From assembly GCF_041146395.1 (NCBI RefSeq), contig NC_090995.1, positions 15,193,501-15,257,500 of the forward strand: a DNA stretch of 64,000 nucleotides. The letters are read 5' to 3'. The notes below the pieces were generated by a model. It was not told where the DNA came from and made no database searches. It saw only the letters and a list, made by a program, of their open reading frames with translations. The DNA comes from Eulemur rufifrons. Taxonomy: Eukaryota > Chordata > Mammalia > Primates > Lemuridae. Shown here piece by piece: positions 44,951-60,473 of the stretch. A program made the position numbers and the translations under genes. Positions within the stretch are counted from its first letter, which is position 1, and each line of letters starts with the position of its first letter.

Positions 44951-45276
44951 TTTTTTTGGAGACAGAGTCTAGCTCTCTTGCCTGGGCTAGAGTGCCGTGG
45001 CGTCAGCCTCGCTCACAGCAACCTCAAACTCCTGGGCTCAAGCCATCCTCCTGCCTCAGCCTCTCGAGTAGCTGGGACTACAGGCATGCGCCACCACGCC
45101 CGGCAAATTTTTTTATATATATTTTTTTTAGCTGTCTAGATCATTTCTTTCTATGTTTAGTAGAGACAGGGTCTCGCTCTTGCTCAGGCTGGTCTTGAAC
45201 TCCCGACCTCGAGTGATCCTGCTGCCTCGGCCTCCCAGAGTGCTGGGATGACAGGCGTGAGCCACCGCGCCCGGCC
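44951..45276 (-). mobile_element. Alu, strepsirrhine type, reverse orientation
   Basis: Reverse dimer preceded by a T-rich region (44,906-44,958) that includes its tail, ending 'gagccaccgcgcccggcc'. No exact target duplication recognised. Confidence 0.95.
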
Positions 45277-45524
45277 CAATTTCCATCTTTGTAAGTCAGT
45301 AACGCCCTTGAAGGGAGCTGCCTGCTGTGGCTTCCCAGTAACTGGAGATTTCAAAGCTCTTTGCACGCGTTGGAGGGTCCAGACCATCTCCACTCGCCAA
45401 GTCTTCTCTCCAACGACCAAGTTGTCATAGGTACAATTATTCTCCACCCTCAGGATTGTTCACCCAGACATATTTGAAGGAACAGCAGATGTTTCAAAAC
45501 GTAGAGTTTCTCCTGGGGCAGCCA

Positions 45525-45930
45525 CGAGCGTATTAGGTTTCTGTTGCTTCTTTACCAAATTACTGCAAATGTCATGGCTCAGAACAACGAAAACTTATTA
45601 TCTCACAATTCTGCAGTTAAAAGTCTGGAATGTGCCTCACAGGCTAAAATCAGGGGGAAAGTCCATCTTCACACCTTTTCTAGCTTCCGGAGCCACCCAC
45701 GTTCCTTGGCTCGTGGTCCTATCCTCCATTCTCAAAGCAGTTTAGCATCTTCCAGCATCTCTCTCTTGCTCTCTCTCTCTCTCTCCCTCTCTCTTTTTCT
45801 TTCTGCTTCTGTCATGATTTCTTGCTCCAACCCTCCTTCCTCCCTCCTACTAAGACCCTTGGGATTCTCCTGGGTCCCCCAGATAATCTCCCCCATCTCA
45901 AACCCCTTAATTTCATCCTGTTCGGAAAAT
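45525..45930 (+). mobile_element. Decayed interspersed repeat, family not identified
   Basis: 'tctgttgcttctttaccaaattactgcaaatgtcatggctcagaacaacgaaaacttattatctcacaattctgcag' followed by 'agcttccggagccacccacgttccttggctcgtgg' is text I know from a common old mammalian repeat, but I cannot assign its family. A (CT)n run at 45,760-45,800 lies inside it. The 166-aa frame at 45,544-46,044 is therefore not a gene. Confidence 0.5.
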
Positions 45931-47413
45931 CCCTTTTGTCATAGAGATGAAGGTGCCCAGGTTCCAGGCGTTAGAGCGTGGACGTCTCTGGGGAGCCGTT
46001 TCTCAGCCTACCCTGCACAGCTATTCATTTCTCCGAGGAAATGAAAAAGAATCCTCTAAGTTCTCCAGGAGAACTAACTCTCCAGTTCAGGTCACGGTCC
46101 CTTCTCATAAATACTGGTTCGGGCTCTTCTCCCCCCGAGTGCTGGGTCTGCATAACCAGGCGTCGTCGTGCTAATAGAAACTCCCGCGCTCGTGAGTTTC
46201 TGCCTGGATTCTGCTAGCTCAGCTGGGAGCCCACAGGTTCAGCGAAGCCGCGTCTGCGGAAACCCTTCCCCACGATTGCAGGAGGGGACAGCTAGGCTCA
46301 CAGCCTTCCTCCCAACAGGCAAAGCCTGAAGCAACTTCGGGACTGAAAGTACCCTCATAGAATTTCATGCATAATTCAAGAATCAAAGAAAATGGAATGA
46401 TAGTATTTAATAACTTGGAGGTCCTTGGAGGATCTATTTAATGAATTCTCCCGTTTTACCAGGGAGTCGCAAATCTGAGACTTGGGCTCTTTACCTTTGG
46501 CTCCACTGCCCGGAAGGGAGGAAGGGAAGATGGGAGGAAATAGGGAAGGAAGGAAAAAAAAGAGAAAGAGAGGGAGAGGGAAGGAGGGAAGAGAGGATTA
46601 AAGTGATGTAGGCGTTCATCTTGAACCAGACTCACACGAGTCACTTCGTTGCAACATTCTGTCAGGTCATCCTTACAAATGCCCAGAGCGATACAGGGGC
46701 ATCAGCCTCATTTTTATACGCCAGGAAACCAAAATTCAAAGCGGTCTGGTGCATGCACTCCAGTGCAGACGCCTGACACAGTCAGATCGTGGTCAAGGAG
46801 GGGGAAGGGGGACAGGGACGAAACTCGTGCATAATTCAAAACCCTGATTAAAACAAAACTAGTTCGAATCTGGTACCAAATACATTTACAGGAACATATT
46901 TTCTTATAATTATATCTAATACTTAGGAACACATTCGCCACTCCACAGATGTCCAAAAGAGTAAAAATAACCCCAGTGCAATTCATTAGGAACACTAAAC
47001 ACCATGTGTGTCACTCGGTGAGACCCAGCTAAAGGCTTGCTGATAAATAGTCTCGATTCTATCTGCTTCCTAATCTCTCTCTCTCTCTTTTTTTTTTTTT
47101 TAAATGTTAGAACAGAACCGAGTCGGGCAGAGGAGTAGACTAAGTGCTTAGGTCTTCCTGTTCCTCCCCTTTCTTACTTAATTCCTTGACCCTGTCTTTG
47201 CGGTGCTTGAATCTGCAGCTCTCCTAATGCCATTTGCCTTTGCTCGGAGTGGAGACGTCTTCCTCTTTAAGGGACAGTGGGCTGTGGGACCAAGCCTAGA
47301 ACTCACCTGTCTAGCTGGGGAGGTCCGATGGGTTCCAGGCACCCACAAGCAATGAGAGCTTTCAGATATAGGGGTATTTGCACTGATTTGAGATAAATTT
47401 TCTATTTTGTGCA
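45931..47413. other. Unique sequence with purine and pyrimidine runs
   Basis: A purine (GGAA/GGGA)n run lies at 46,508-46,598 and (CT)nT15 at 47,077-47,101. A weak MIR-like string lies at 46,690-46,800. Nothing else recognised. Confidence 0.4.
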
Positions 47414-50158
<2,745 letters not shown>

Positions 50159-50510
50159 GGCCGGGCGCGGTGGCTCACACCTGTAATCCCAGCACTCTGG
50201 GAGGCCGAGGAGGGGGGATCGCTCGAGGTCAGGAGTTCGAGACCAGCCTGAGCAAGAGCGAGACCCCGTCTCTACTAAAAAATAGAAAGAAATGATCTGG
50301 CCAACTAAAAATATATAGAAAAAATTAGCCGGGCATGGTGGCGCATGCCTGTAGTCCCAGCTACCTGGGAGGCTGAGGCAGGAGGATTCCCTGAGCCCAG
50401 GAGTCTGAGGTTGCTGTGAGCGAGGCTGACGCCACGGCACTCACTCTAGCCTGGGCAACAGAGTGAGACTCTGTCTCAAAAATAAATAAATAAATATATA
50501 TATATATATA
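50159..50510 (+). mobile_element. Alu, strepsirrhine type, with (AAAT)n(AT)n tail
   Basis: Full dimer (ctca variant). The tail has become AAAT repeats and then about eight AT dinucleotides. No exact target duplication recognised. Confidence 0.95.
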
Positions 50511-52253
<1,743 letters not shown>

Positions 52254-52265
52254 AGAATGGCAGAG

Positions 52266-52844
52266 GTGGGGGAAAATCAGCCAGAGAGGGGACCTGGGAG
52301 ACTGTCTAGGGGGCATGGTCCCATCACTGTCCCCCTAATGAGTCAGGGGACAGAAGACAGATGTCAGTGGAGTTCACACCTCAGTTGACTATGAGCCCAC
52401 AAACCCTTTTAGAACTTTTCTTCTCCCCTCACTTCATCCCTGACCGTGTCCTTGGGTTGTTGTAATCACATGACTTTTTTCACAACAGGGAGAAAAAAAT
52501 AGAAAGAAATCTCAACTTTGAGGTTCGCGGAGATCATGTCATTTGTTAAACCACAGATATTATTCTGATACTATTTAAGACAAATGAATCCTTCGAAGCA
52601 GAGTCACATGAAATTTCTCGATCGCATTCACCATTTATTTTATGTTAATCCATCAATCCAGGAGATTGGTGGAAAACGTGACAAGCTGAATCAGTTTCTA
52701 ATACATCCAAACGTAACATCTAGATCAGTTACCGCAGTCTGGTTGTTTGATTATCCGGGTGTGTCTTGAGCACACTGAAGTATTTGCCAGACAGTAACAC
52801 GAGACAACCTCCCCTTCCTAAGGAGAAACATGATCACAGGATGT
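52266..52844. other. Unique sequence
   Basis: Nothing recognised. Confidence 0.4.
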
Positions 52845-52990
52845 ATTCATTTATCCATCCATCCAGCAAGCCAGCCGGCCAATAATACTTATTAACTGCC
52901 TATCGTAGGCCAGACACTGTGCTAAACAGTTAAGGATATCAAGAAGAAAAGAAATAATTCCTGTTCTCAAGAAATGCATAGTACTGAACA
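52845..52990 (-). mobile_element. L2-like 3' end fragment
   Basis: 'ttcatttatccatccatccagc' and 'attaactgcctatcgtaggccagacactgtgctaaacag' followed by 'aattcctgttctcaag' match the reverse L2 terminus, including the short tandem tetramer end. Confidence 0.65.
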
Positions 52991-53150
52991 GTACTCTCAA
53001 ATATTTCTTCCTGTATACTACCATCAGGGAAAAAAAAACTAGGAACGTACACCCATTACCACAATGCATATTTACTTATTTATAAATTATAAATAAGTAC
53101 TGCTGTCCTAATATAGCACATGAGTACATTATATGTATGACGATGCTGAT

Positions 53151-53493
53151 TTTTTTTTTTATTTTTATTTTTATTTTGAGACAGAGTGAGACTCCATTGC
53201 CTGGGCTAGAGTGCCGTGGCAACAGCCTAGCTCACAGCAACCTCCAGCTCCTGGGTTCAAGCGATCCTCCTGCCTCAGCCTCCCGAGTGGCTGGGACTAC
53301 AGGCATGCGCCACCATGCCTGGCTAATTTTTTCTATATATATTTTTAGTTGTCCATATAATTTCTTTCTATTTTTAGTAGAGACGGTGTCTCGCTCTTGC
53401 TCAGGCTGGTCTCGAACTCCTGAGCTCAAACGATCCACCCGCCTCGGCCTCCCAGAGTGCTGGGATTACAGGCGTGAGCCACCGCGCCCGGCC
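53151..53493 (-). mobile_element. Alu, strepsirrhine type, reverse, 8-bp target duplication
   Basis: Full reverse dimer with a (TTTTA)n-like tail. An atgctgat duplication lies at 53,143-53,150 and 53,495-53,502. Confidence 0.95.
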
Positions 53494-53502
53494 AATGCTG
53501 AT

Positions 53503-55030
53503 ATTTTCATATAGTATATATCTATCTATAGGTAGAGATACACATCAGAAAAAGATGCACACAAAAATTGAAGTTAAAGGAAATGGAATAAAAAATAAAT
53601 AGTTCTAAATAGAGTAAGAGAAAGAATTCAAAGGAAAGAACCATACCCTTAAACCAGCAGCCTTGGGACAGTATCTAGGAGGACGAGTCACTGCCCTTTT
53701 GCCAGGGTCCCCTGAGGTAGGACCCACCAGGCACCGCAGTGGCTTCACCGTGGTCCTGTCTCCTCGTGACTGCAGCATCCAACCTCAACACGTCAGGGAG
53801 TGAGAAGGTCCTGCTACCTAGTCCTGCAGAAACGATTTGGAATGCAAACATTAGGGATAGAGGAAAGATTTTGCTTTGGAAAATCCAAGATATCCTCAGT
53901 TTTAATTTGGGGTGGAAATTTAAAAGAGCTTTCAGAAAGCTGGCTGATGCTTAAGCAGAACAAAATAGACTGGCCATAATTTCGCTTTTACAGTCATTAA
54001 TAGCCTAACCATAAAAAGCCAAATTCTGCCAGATTATTGGCAACCATCCTTCTACCACTGAAAAGAATGATCTCGTCACTGACAGATGCTAAGACTCAGT
54101 GGTTTGAATCACACCATGTGTTACGAATTAAAAGGGCTAAAATCACAATAACGCTAATCTGGAAAAGAATAGAAGAACAATTGTTAGGAGCTGCAGGACC
54201 AACATTTAAACATAACCCACAGACATCAGTCCCAAAACCATAAAATTAGATACCATATTCATCCAGAGAGTTCATGGACCAAGTCTAAGTCTACCCTGCA
54301 TAGGCCTTTAAATTAAAAAAAAAAAAAAAGTATCTATAATTTTATTCAATTTCCATGAAAGAAATAGTTATAGTTTTATGCCTAGGAAAAACTATTTTTA
54401 AAATTATTGCTAGATGGGTGAGGTTGGAATAAGGGGAAATGTCGGTTTTCTTAAAACATCTGTGTCTCTAAGTTTGAATTTTGTAAGGATAATATCCTAT
54501 TATTGTGATAAGGGAAACTATGTCACCAATTTTTAACAAGCAAATAAAAACCCTCTTGAAAGAAATATCATTGCAACAGAAAGCATATTGGACTAAAAAT
54601 CAGAAGATTTGTGTTCAGAAAAATGAACGCTGCCCCTCCCAAGGGTGAGACAGATGGTGTCGCTGGCGGTGGGGGTTGTGGTGCTGTAGTGGCTGCCGCT
54701 GAAGCCACCAGGCTCTGTCAACGGGTCACAAAGGGTCCCCTAAATCAGCCCAAGTTCCCGCTCCTGGAAGGCTGCGTCTTTCATATCCTGTGCCAGCACT
54801 GCCACCTACCGGTGAGATACTACATGACAGCCCCAAAAGAGAGACCTGCTTTCCACCTGTTCCGCTGTGGGGTGGAGCCCCTGCACCTGAGGAGCTCTGA
54901 TTTCTCCTCCTGCAGCCGCCTCTAAAAGCCGCCGCACCCAGGACAAGTCCTCTAACTCTCTGCTTGTGAGACGGTTCCAGCTGCGTGTGTGAAAGTGACT
55001 CCTGCTACGTGAGGTCACATGGGGTGATGC
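53503..55030. other. Unique sequence, including an unexplained GC-rich patch at 54,610-54,960
   Basis: An A15 run lies near 54,317. The GC-rich patch encodes an open frame at 54,611-54,925 (104 aa). It lacks a recognised domain, and the frame's flanks are ordinary intergenic DNA. An exon cannot be excluded but is not supported. Confidence 0.3.
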
Positions 55031-55039
55031 ACGGGCCGC

Positions 55040-55165
55040 TTCTTGAATTTTATTTCATCCGGCATTGAACGAGTGCTAGCAGGGGCTAGGTGCTGGGCCA
55101 ACGACAGGGGACACAGGCACGAATGAAATGTGTCCCCTGCCCTTAGTGTCCACAGCGTCTCAAGT
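55040..55165 (-). mobile_element. L2-like 3' end fragment
   Basis: 'tcatccggcattgaacgagtgctagcaggggctaggtgctgggccaacgacaggggacacaggc' follows the reverse L2 terminus. Confidence 0.5.
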
Positions 55166-55176
55166 TGGTAAATGGA

Positions 55177-56056
<880 letters not shown>

Positions 56057-56265
56057 GTTCTGCAGGACAACAGTGCTCTCTGCAGGATGACGGTTAGAAC
56101 TACAGGGCAAAATCTGCAGGAATTGTCTCATAATAATAAAACAATCTGTTAGTGCAAAGATCACACTCAGGGAGTTGCGTGGTGTACAGTAAACTCCCAG
56201 TAAATGACTACTGCCGTTTGCCCGCTGGTGATGGTGGCAGTGTATTATTTTGCATTTAATTTCTT
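56057..56265 (+). repeat. Left copy of a 209-bp direct repeat flanking an Alu-containing unit
   Basis: Aligns without gaps to 56,705-56,913, with about 17 differences by eye (roughly 92% identity). It ends exactly where the T-run (poly-A tail) of the reverse Alu begins. The content ('actacagggcaaaatc', 'cacactcaggga', 'gtgtacagtaaactcccagtaaatg') is not a repeat I recognise. Confidence 0.9.
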
Positions 56266-56628
<363 letters not shown>

Positions 56629-56683
56629 CTTGATTTTCTTTTGTTTAGACAATGACCTGCCCAGTTTAGTCTCTGAGGCAGCA
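56629..56683 (-). repeat. 55-bp leader shared with 61,788-61,842
   Basis: Read on the minus strand it runs from 'tgctgcctcagagactaaac' to 'gaaaatcaag' and abuts the first base of the Alu. It matches 61,788-61,842 with about six differences and no gaps. The next 22 bp (56,684-56,705, minus strand 'ctttgacccccgaagctctgc') resemble the end of the L1 5' region at 61,357-61,385. Confidence 0.85.
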
Positions 56684-56704
56684 GGCAGAGCTTCGGGGGT
56701 CAAA

Positions 56705-56913
56705 GTTCTGCAGGACAACAGTGCTCTCTGCAGGACGACGGTCATAACTACAGGGCAAAATCCACAGGAATTCTCTCATAATAATAAAACAACTCGTTAG
56801 TGCAAAGATCACACTCAGGGAGGTGCGTGGTGTACAGTAAACTCCCAGTAAATGCCTGCGGCCGTTTGCCTGCTGGTGATGGTGGTCGTGTATTATTTTA
56901 CATTTAATTTCTT
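56705..56913 (+). repeat. Right copy of the 209-bp direct repeat
   Basis: Partner of 56,057-56,265. The same borders ('gttctgcagg' to 'catttaatttctt') and equal length point to a single duplication event, with later point changes only. Confidence 0.9.
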
Positions 56914-57441
56914 GAAATTGAAAAACACAAAAAAGTCCAAGGAAGAAAGAACCCAGATTATTTAGATCATTCTCCTGTTTTTCACGGGAACCCTTCCAGA
57001 CAGACGGGAATCTAGCCTGTTTTTAACGATCTTATAGGTGAAAATTGCACAATCTTCTATATTCGCACCGTGGCTCTACAATCTTTAGCAGGGCCTCACT
57101 TAGTTGGGGATATAAAGTTAGTTTGTATAGCTCTCCCCTCTTCCCTTGCAGAACACATACCAGCCCTCGTTGTAGAACATATCTTCTTTCATCTAGTCCA
57201 TAGTTCTCGTGCACCTGTGTGCTCCAGGTGCTGTTATTCGCCCTCCACGCCACGGTGAGCCAACGCTACTTCCTGTCTCTGGGGAATTTACAGTCAGCTG
57301 ACCCCGAAGACTCCGACTGTTTCTGCTTTCTTCTCCTTCTCCGTCTCTCACTTCCTTTTATTCAGCTCCTCCTTCCTTATCAACACTGTGTGCTAAGAAC
57401 CTCCTGTAACCCTCCTCACTCCTAGCAAAACCACACCACCT
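56914..57441. other. Unique sequence
   Basis: No recognised repeat or gene. A pyrimidine-rich stretch lies at 57,320-57,375. Confidence 0.4.
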
Positions 57442-57757
57442 TGGCCAGGCCTGTCATCCCAGCACTCTGGGAGGCCGAGGCGGGAGGATCGCTCGAGGTC
57501 AGGAGTTCGAGACCAGCCTGAGCAAGAGTGAGACCCCATCTCTACTAAAAATAGAAAGAAATGATATGGACAGCTAAAAATATAGAAAAAATTAGCCGGG
57601 CATGGTGGTGCATGCCTGTAGTCCCAGCTACTCGGGAGGCTGAGGCAGGAGGATCGCATGAGCTCAGGAGTCTGAGGTTTCTGTGAGCTAGGCTGACGCC
57701 ACGGCACTCACTCTAGCCTGGGCAACAGAGTGAGACTCTGTCTCAAAGAAAAAAAAC
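57442..57757 (+). mobile_element. Alu, strepsirrhine type, 14-bp target duplication, 5' deletion
   Basis: Starts 'ggccaggcctgtcatccc', so about 15 nt of the usual 5' end ('gcggtggctcac') are missing. Otherwise a full dimer (ctca variant). A perfect duplication, aaaccacaccacct, lies at 57,428-57,441 and 57,758-57,771. Confidence 0.96.
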
Positions 57758-57771
57758 AAACCACACCACCT

Positions 57772-58304
57772 GCTCGTGCTTTATTTTCTCAGGGTTCTAA
57801 TCTGGGTGGTGACTGTCTAACCTGGTAAACTGTTCCAGGACAATTGCTAATGGATCACATCCCCAAAGTAATTTGAACACATTTTAATGGGGTCTGTCTG
57901 AAGACCCAGTAATCATTTAGGCCTTCTTGTCGGACTGATAGAGACAATCTTCCGAGTTAGGCAGCTCTCCTTCTCCCATGGGGTGCCTGGTCCCCCAAAG
58001 AACAGAGCCACCCTTGGTTTTTTGGTTTTTATGCCAGTTTTTAAACCTATTTCCCAACTGGCCGCACTAATTGAAGGACATACACCCAATCACATTTTAC
58101 TAGAGAATAGCTCCTTTACATGCCTGATAAATGTCTCTTCTCATTCTTTTCTCTGATACCGAGAGAACGCCATCGGCCTCCCAAAATTCATGTCTGTGGA
58201 ATATGCAAAATACATTCACCCCATGACAGCATCTCTGAAAGTCTCAATCCATCACAGCATCGACCCTAAGCCCAAAACCTCATCCAAACATTCTCAGCTC
58301 AAGC
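57772..58304. other. Unique sequence left of the L1-like 5' region
   Basis: No repeat or gene recognised. The 62-aa frame at 58,190-58,378 crosses into the L1-like region and is not supported. Confidence 0.4.
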
Positions 58305-58403
58305 GGTGGGAGGCCAGATGGCGGACGACAGACACCACCAGCCACAGCGTCTCTGCACGAAGGAGAAATTCTAGATGAAAGAGAAAACAACAAACAGGCA
58401 GAG

Positions 58404-59806
58404 TGTAGAACAGGAAGGAAAACAGAAGTGACTCCATGACAGACAGGACCTGCTAGGATAGGCCCTAAGTTTCAGTTTCCCCGACGCAGGCCCTCCCCCT
58501 CCCCGGAATGCCGCTGGTAACAACTGAAAGCCCCGGCTTGGAAACAGACCAATCAGGAGTCAAGGCCCCGGCTTGGACACTGGCCAATCAGCAGCCAAGG
58601 CCTGCAGCTTGGACACCAGCCAATCAGGAGCCAAGGCCCGCAGCTTGGACACCGGCCAATCAGGAGCCAAGGCCCCGGCTTGGAAACCGGCCAATCAGGA
58701 GCCAAGGCCCCCCCCACCCCCCCCCCCCCGCATGGAAACTGACCAATCAGGAGCCAAGGCCCTGGCTTGGAAACCGGCCAATGAGGAGCCAAAGCCCTGG
58801 CTTGGAAACGGGCCAATCAGGAGCCAAGGCCCTCAGCAGCCAAGGCCCCAGCTTGGAAACCGGCCAATCAGGAGCAAAGGCCCCCGGCTTGGAAACCGAC
58901 CAATCAGGAGCCAAGGCCCTGGCTTGGAAACCGGCCAATCAGGAGCCAAGGCCCCAGCTTGGAAACCGGCCAATCAGGAGCCAAGGCCGCAGCTTGGAAA
59001 CCGGCCAATCAGGAGCCAAGGCCCCAGCTTGGAAACCGGCCAATCAGGAGCCAAGGCCCCGGCTTAGAAACTGGCCAATGAGGAGCCAAGGCCCGTCTTG
59101 TAAATGGGCCAATCAGGAGCCAAGGCCCTGGCTTGGAAATGGGCCAATCAGGAGCCAGGGCCCCGGCTTGGAAACGGGCCAATCAGGAGCCAAATCCCTC
59201 AGCAGCCAAGGCCCTGGCTTGGAAACCGGCCAATCAGGATCCAAGGCCCCGGCATGGAAACCGACCAATCAGGAGCCAAGGCCCTGGCTTTTAAACCGGC
59301 CAATCAGGAGCCAAGGCCCCAGCTTGGAAACCGGCCAATCAGGAACCAAGGCCCTGACTTGGAAATGGGCAAATCAGGAGCCAAGGCCCTCAGAAGCCAA
59401 GGCCCCAGCTTGGAAACTGGCCAATCAGGAGCAAAGGCCCCGGCTTGGAAATGGGCCAATCAGGAGCCAAGGCCCCAGCTTGGAAACCGGCCAATCAGGA
59501 TCCAAGGCCCCGGCATGGAAACTGGCCAATCAGGAGCCAAGGCCCCCGGCTTGGAAATGGGCCAATCAGGAGCCAAGGCCCCAGCTTGGAAACTGACCAA
59601 TCAGGAGCCAAGGCCCCGGCTTGGAAACCGGCCAATCAGGAACGAAGGCCCCGGCTTGGAAACCGGCCAATCAGGAGCCAAGGCCCCGGCTTGGAAACGG
59701 GCCAATCAGGAGCCAAGGCCCCGGCTTGGAAACGGGCCAATCAGGAGCCAAGGCTGTGGCGACTCTGCCTATCTGTTCCTGGGGCTGAGGGAGACCGGTT
59801 CTAACA
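58404..59806 (+). mobile_element. LTR-like element inserted in the L1 5' UTR (4-bp target duplication)
   Basis: Begins TGTAGAAC and ends GTTCTAACA, so the termini are short inverted repeats of TG...CA type. The flanks carry AGAG on both sides (58,400-58,403 and 59,807-59,810). Removing the element plus one AGAG restores a join ('caggcagag' to 'aaacatagag') that aligns with the uninterrupted copy at 37.54 kb. A 4-bp duplication fits a class I (gammaretrovirus-like) endogenous retrovirus solo LTR. The oddities are that I find no TATA box or AATAAA signal and only about 50 bp after the VNTR, so it may be U3-rich and deleted, or a different element class. Confidence 0.65.
58531..59756 (+). repeat. 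35-bp minisatellite, 33 units, each with a CCAAT box
   Basis: Unit of about 35 bp: GGCCCCGGCTTGGAAACCGG followed by CCAATCAGGAGCCAA. By eye there are 33 units: 30 read CCAATCAG, 2 read CCAATGAG (58,778; 59,075) and 1 reads CAAATCAG (59,369). All lie in the same orientation. CCAATCAG is the preferred core of NF-Y. The first three units have GGACAC instead of GGAAAC (edge variants). A 17-bp insertion (CTCAGCAGCCAAGGCC type) recurs at about 58,831, 59,198 and 59,389, which shows higher-order duplication. A C-rich slip lies at 58,707-58,730. CCAAG...CTTGG arms allow a small hairpin per unit. Confidence 0.97.
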
Positions 59807-60138
59807 AGAGAAACATAGAGATCAGAGGAGGGTTGGAAGGAAGGGCGCCTGAACCTACAGGGGGCTCCCTGGGGAGAGGTTGCGGAGCAGAACTGGAAGG
59901 AGAGAGACAGCGTAGGGGATTAAGCCCCGAGAGGCTTGGAGACCAGCAGCCGGGGTAGGTGGAGCAGTTAAATTTGCCCTCCCTGGCGTCTGGGCCTGCC
60001 GGTGGCTCCTGAGCTGCTGGAGAGACCTTCGGACTCCAGCCCAGAGACGGCCTCGGCCAGTGGGCAGAGGGCTTCTTGAACTCAGAGCCCCTCCCAGCCA
60101 TAGACCGAGCTGAGCAGCAGGCGCCATATTGTTTCTCT

Positions 60139-60473
60139 CCTTTTTTTTTTATTTTTATTTTTATTTTATTTTATTTTTTGAGACAGAGTCTCACTCTGTT
60201 GCCCGGGCTAGAGTGCTGTGGCGTCAGCCTCGCTCACAGCAACCTCAGATTCCTGGGCTCAAGTGATCCTCCTGCCTCAGCCTCCCGAGTAGCTGGGACT
60301 ACAGGCATGCGCCACCATGCCCGGCTAATTTTTTCTATAAATATTTTTAGCTGTCCAGATCATTTCTTTCTATTTTTAGTAGAGATGGGGTCTCGAACTC
60401 CTGACCTCGAGCGGTCCTCCCGCCTCGGCCTCCCAGAGTGCTGGGATTACAGCCCTGAGGCACAGCGCCCGGC
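60139..60473 (-). mobile_element. Alu, strepsirrhine type, reverse, 17-bp target duplication
   Basis: Reverse Alu inserted in the L1-like 5' region. A duplication 'cgccatattg(t/c)ttctct' lies at 60,122-60,138 and 60,474-60,490 with one mismatch. The left monomer has an internal deletion ('gagatggggtctcgaactcc'). Confidence 0.96.

Noticed and set aside
45544..46044. 166-aa frame
   Set aside because: It starts in an old interspersed repeat and runs through a (CT)n stretch.
54611..54925. 104-aa frame starting with Met-Asn-Ala-Ala-Pro-Pro
   Set aside because: GC-rich and open, but without a recognised domain, clear splice signals or support. It is left as unexplained sequence.
58508..59596. 362-aa open frame (and the 284-aa one at 59,104-59,958) as a repeat-protein gene
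   Set aside because: The frame is the 35-bp minisatellite read through. All three frames are open, there is no independent start context or domain, and the sequence is explained by the non-coding array.
58531..59756. CRISPR-like repeat array
   Set aside because: Units are contiguous tandem copies with no unique spacers, and the genome is a primate's.
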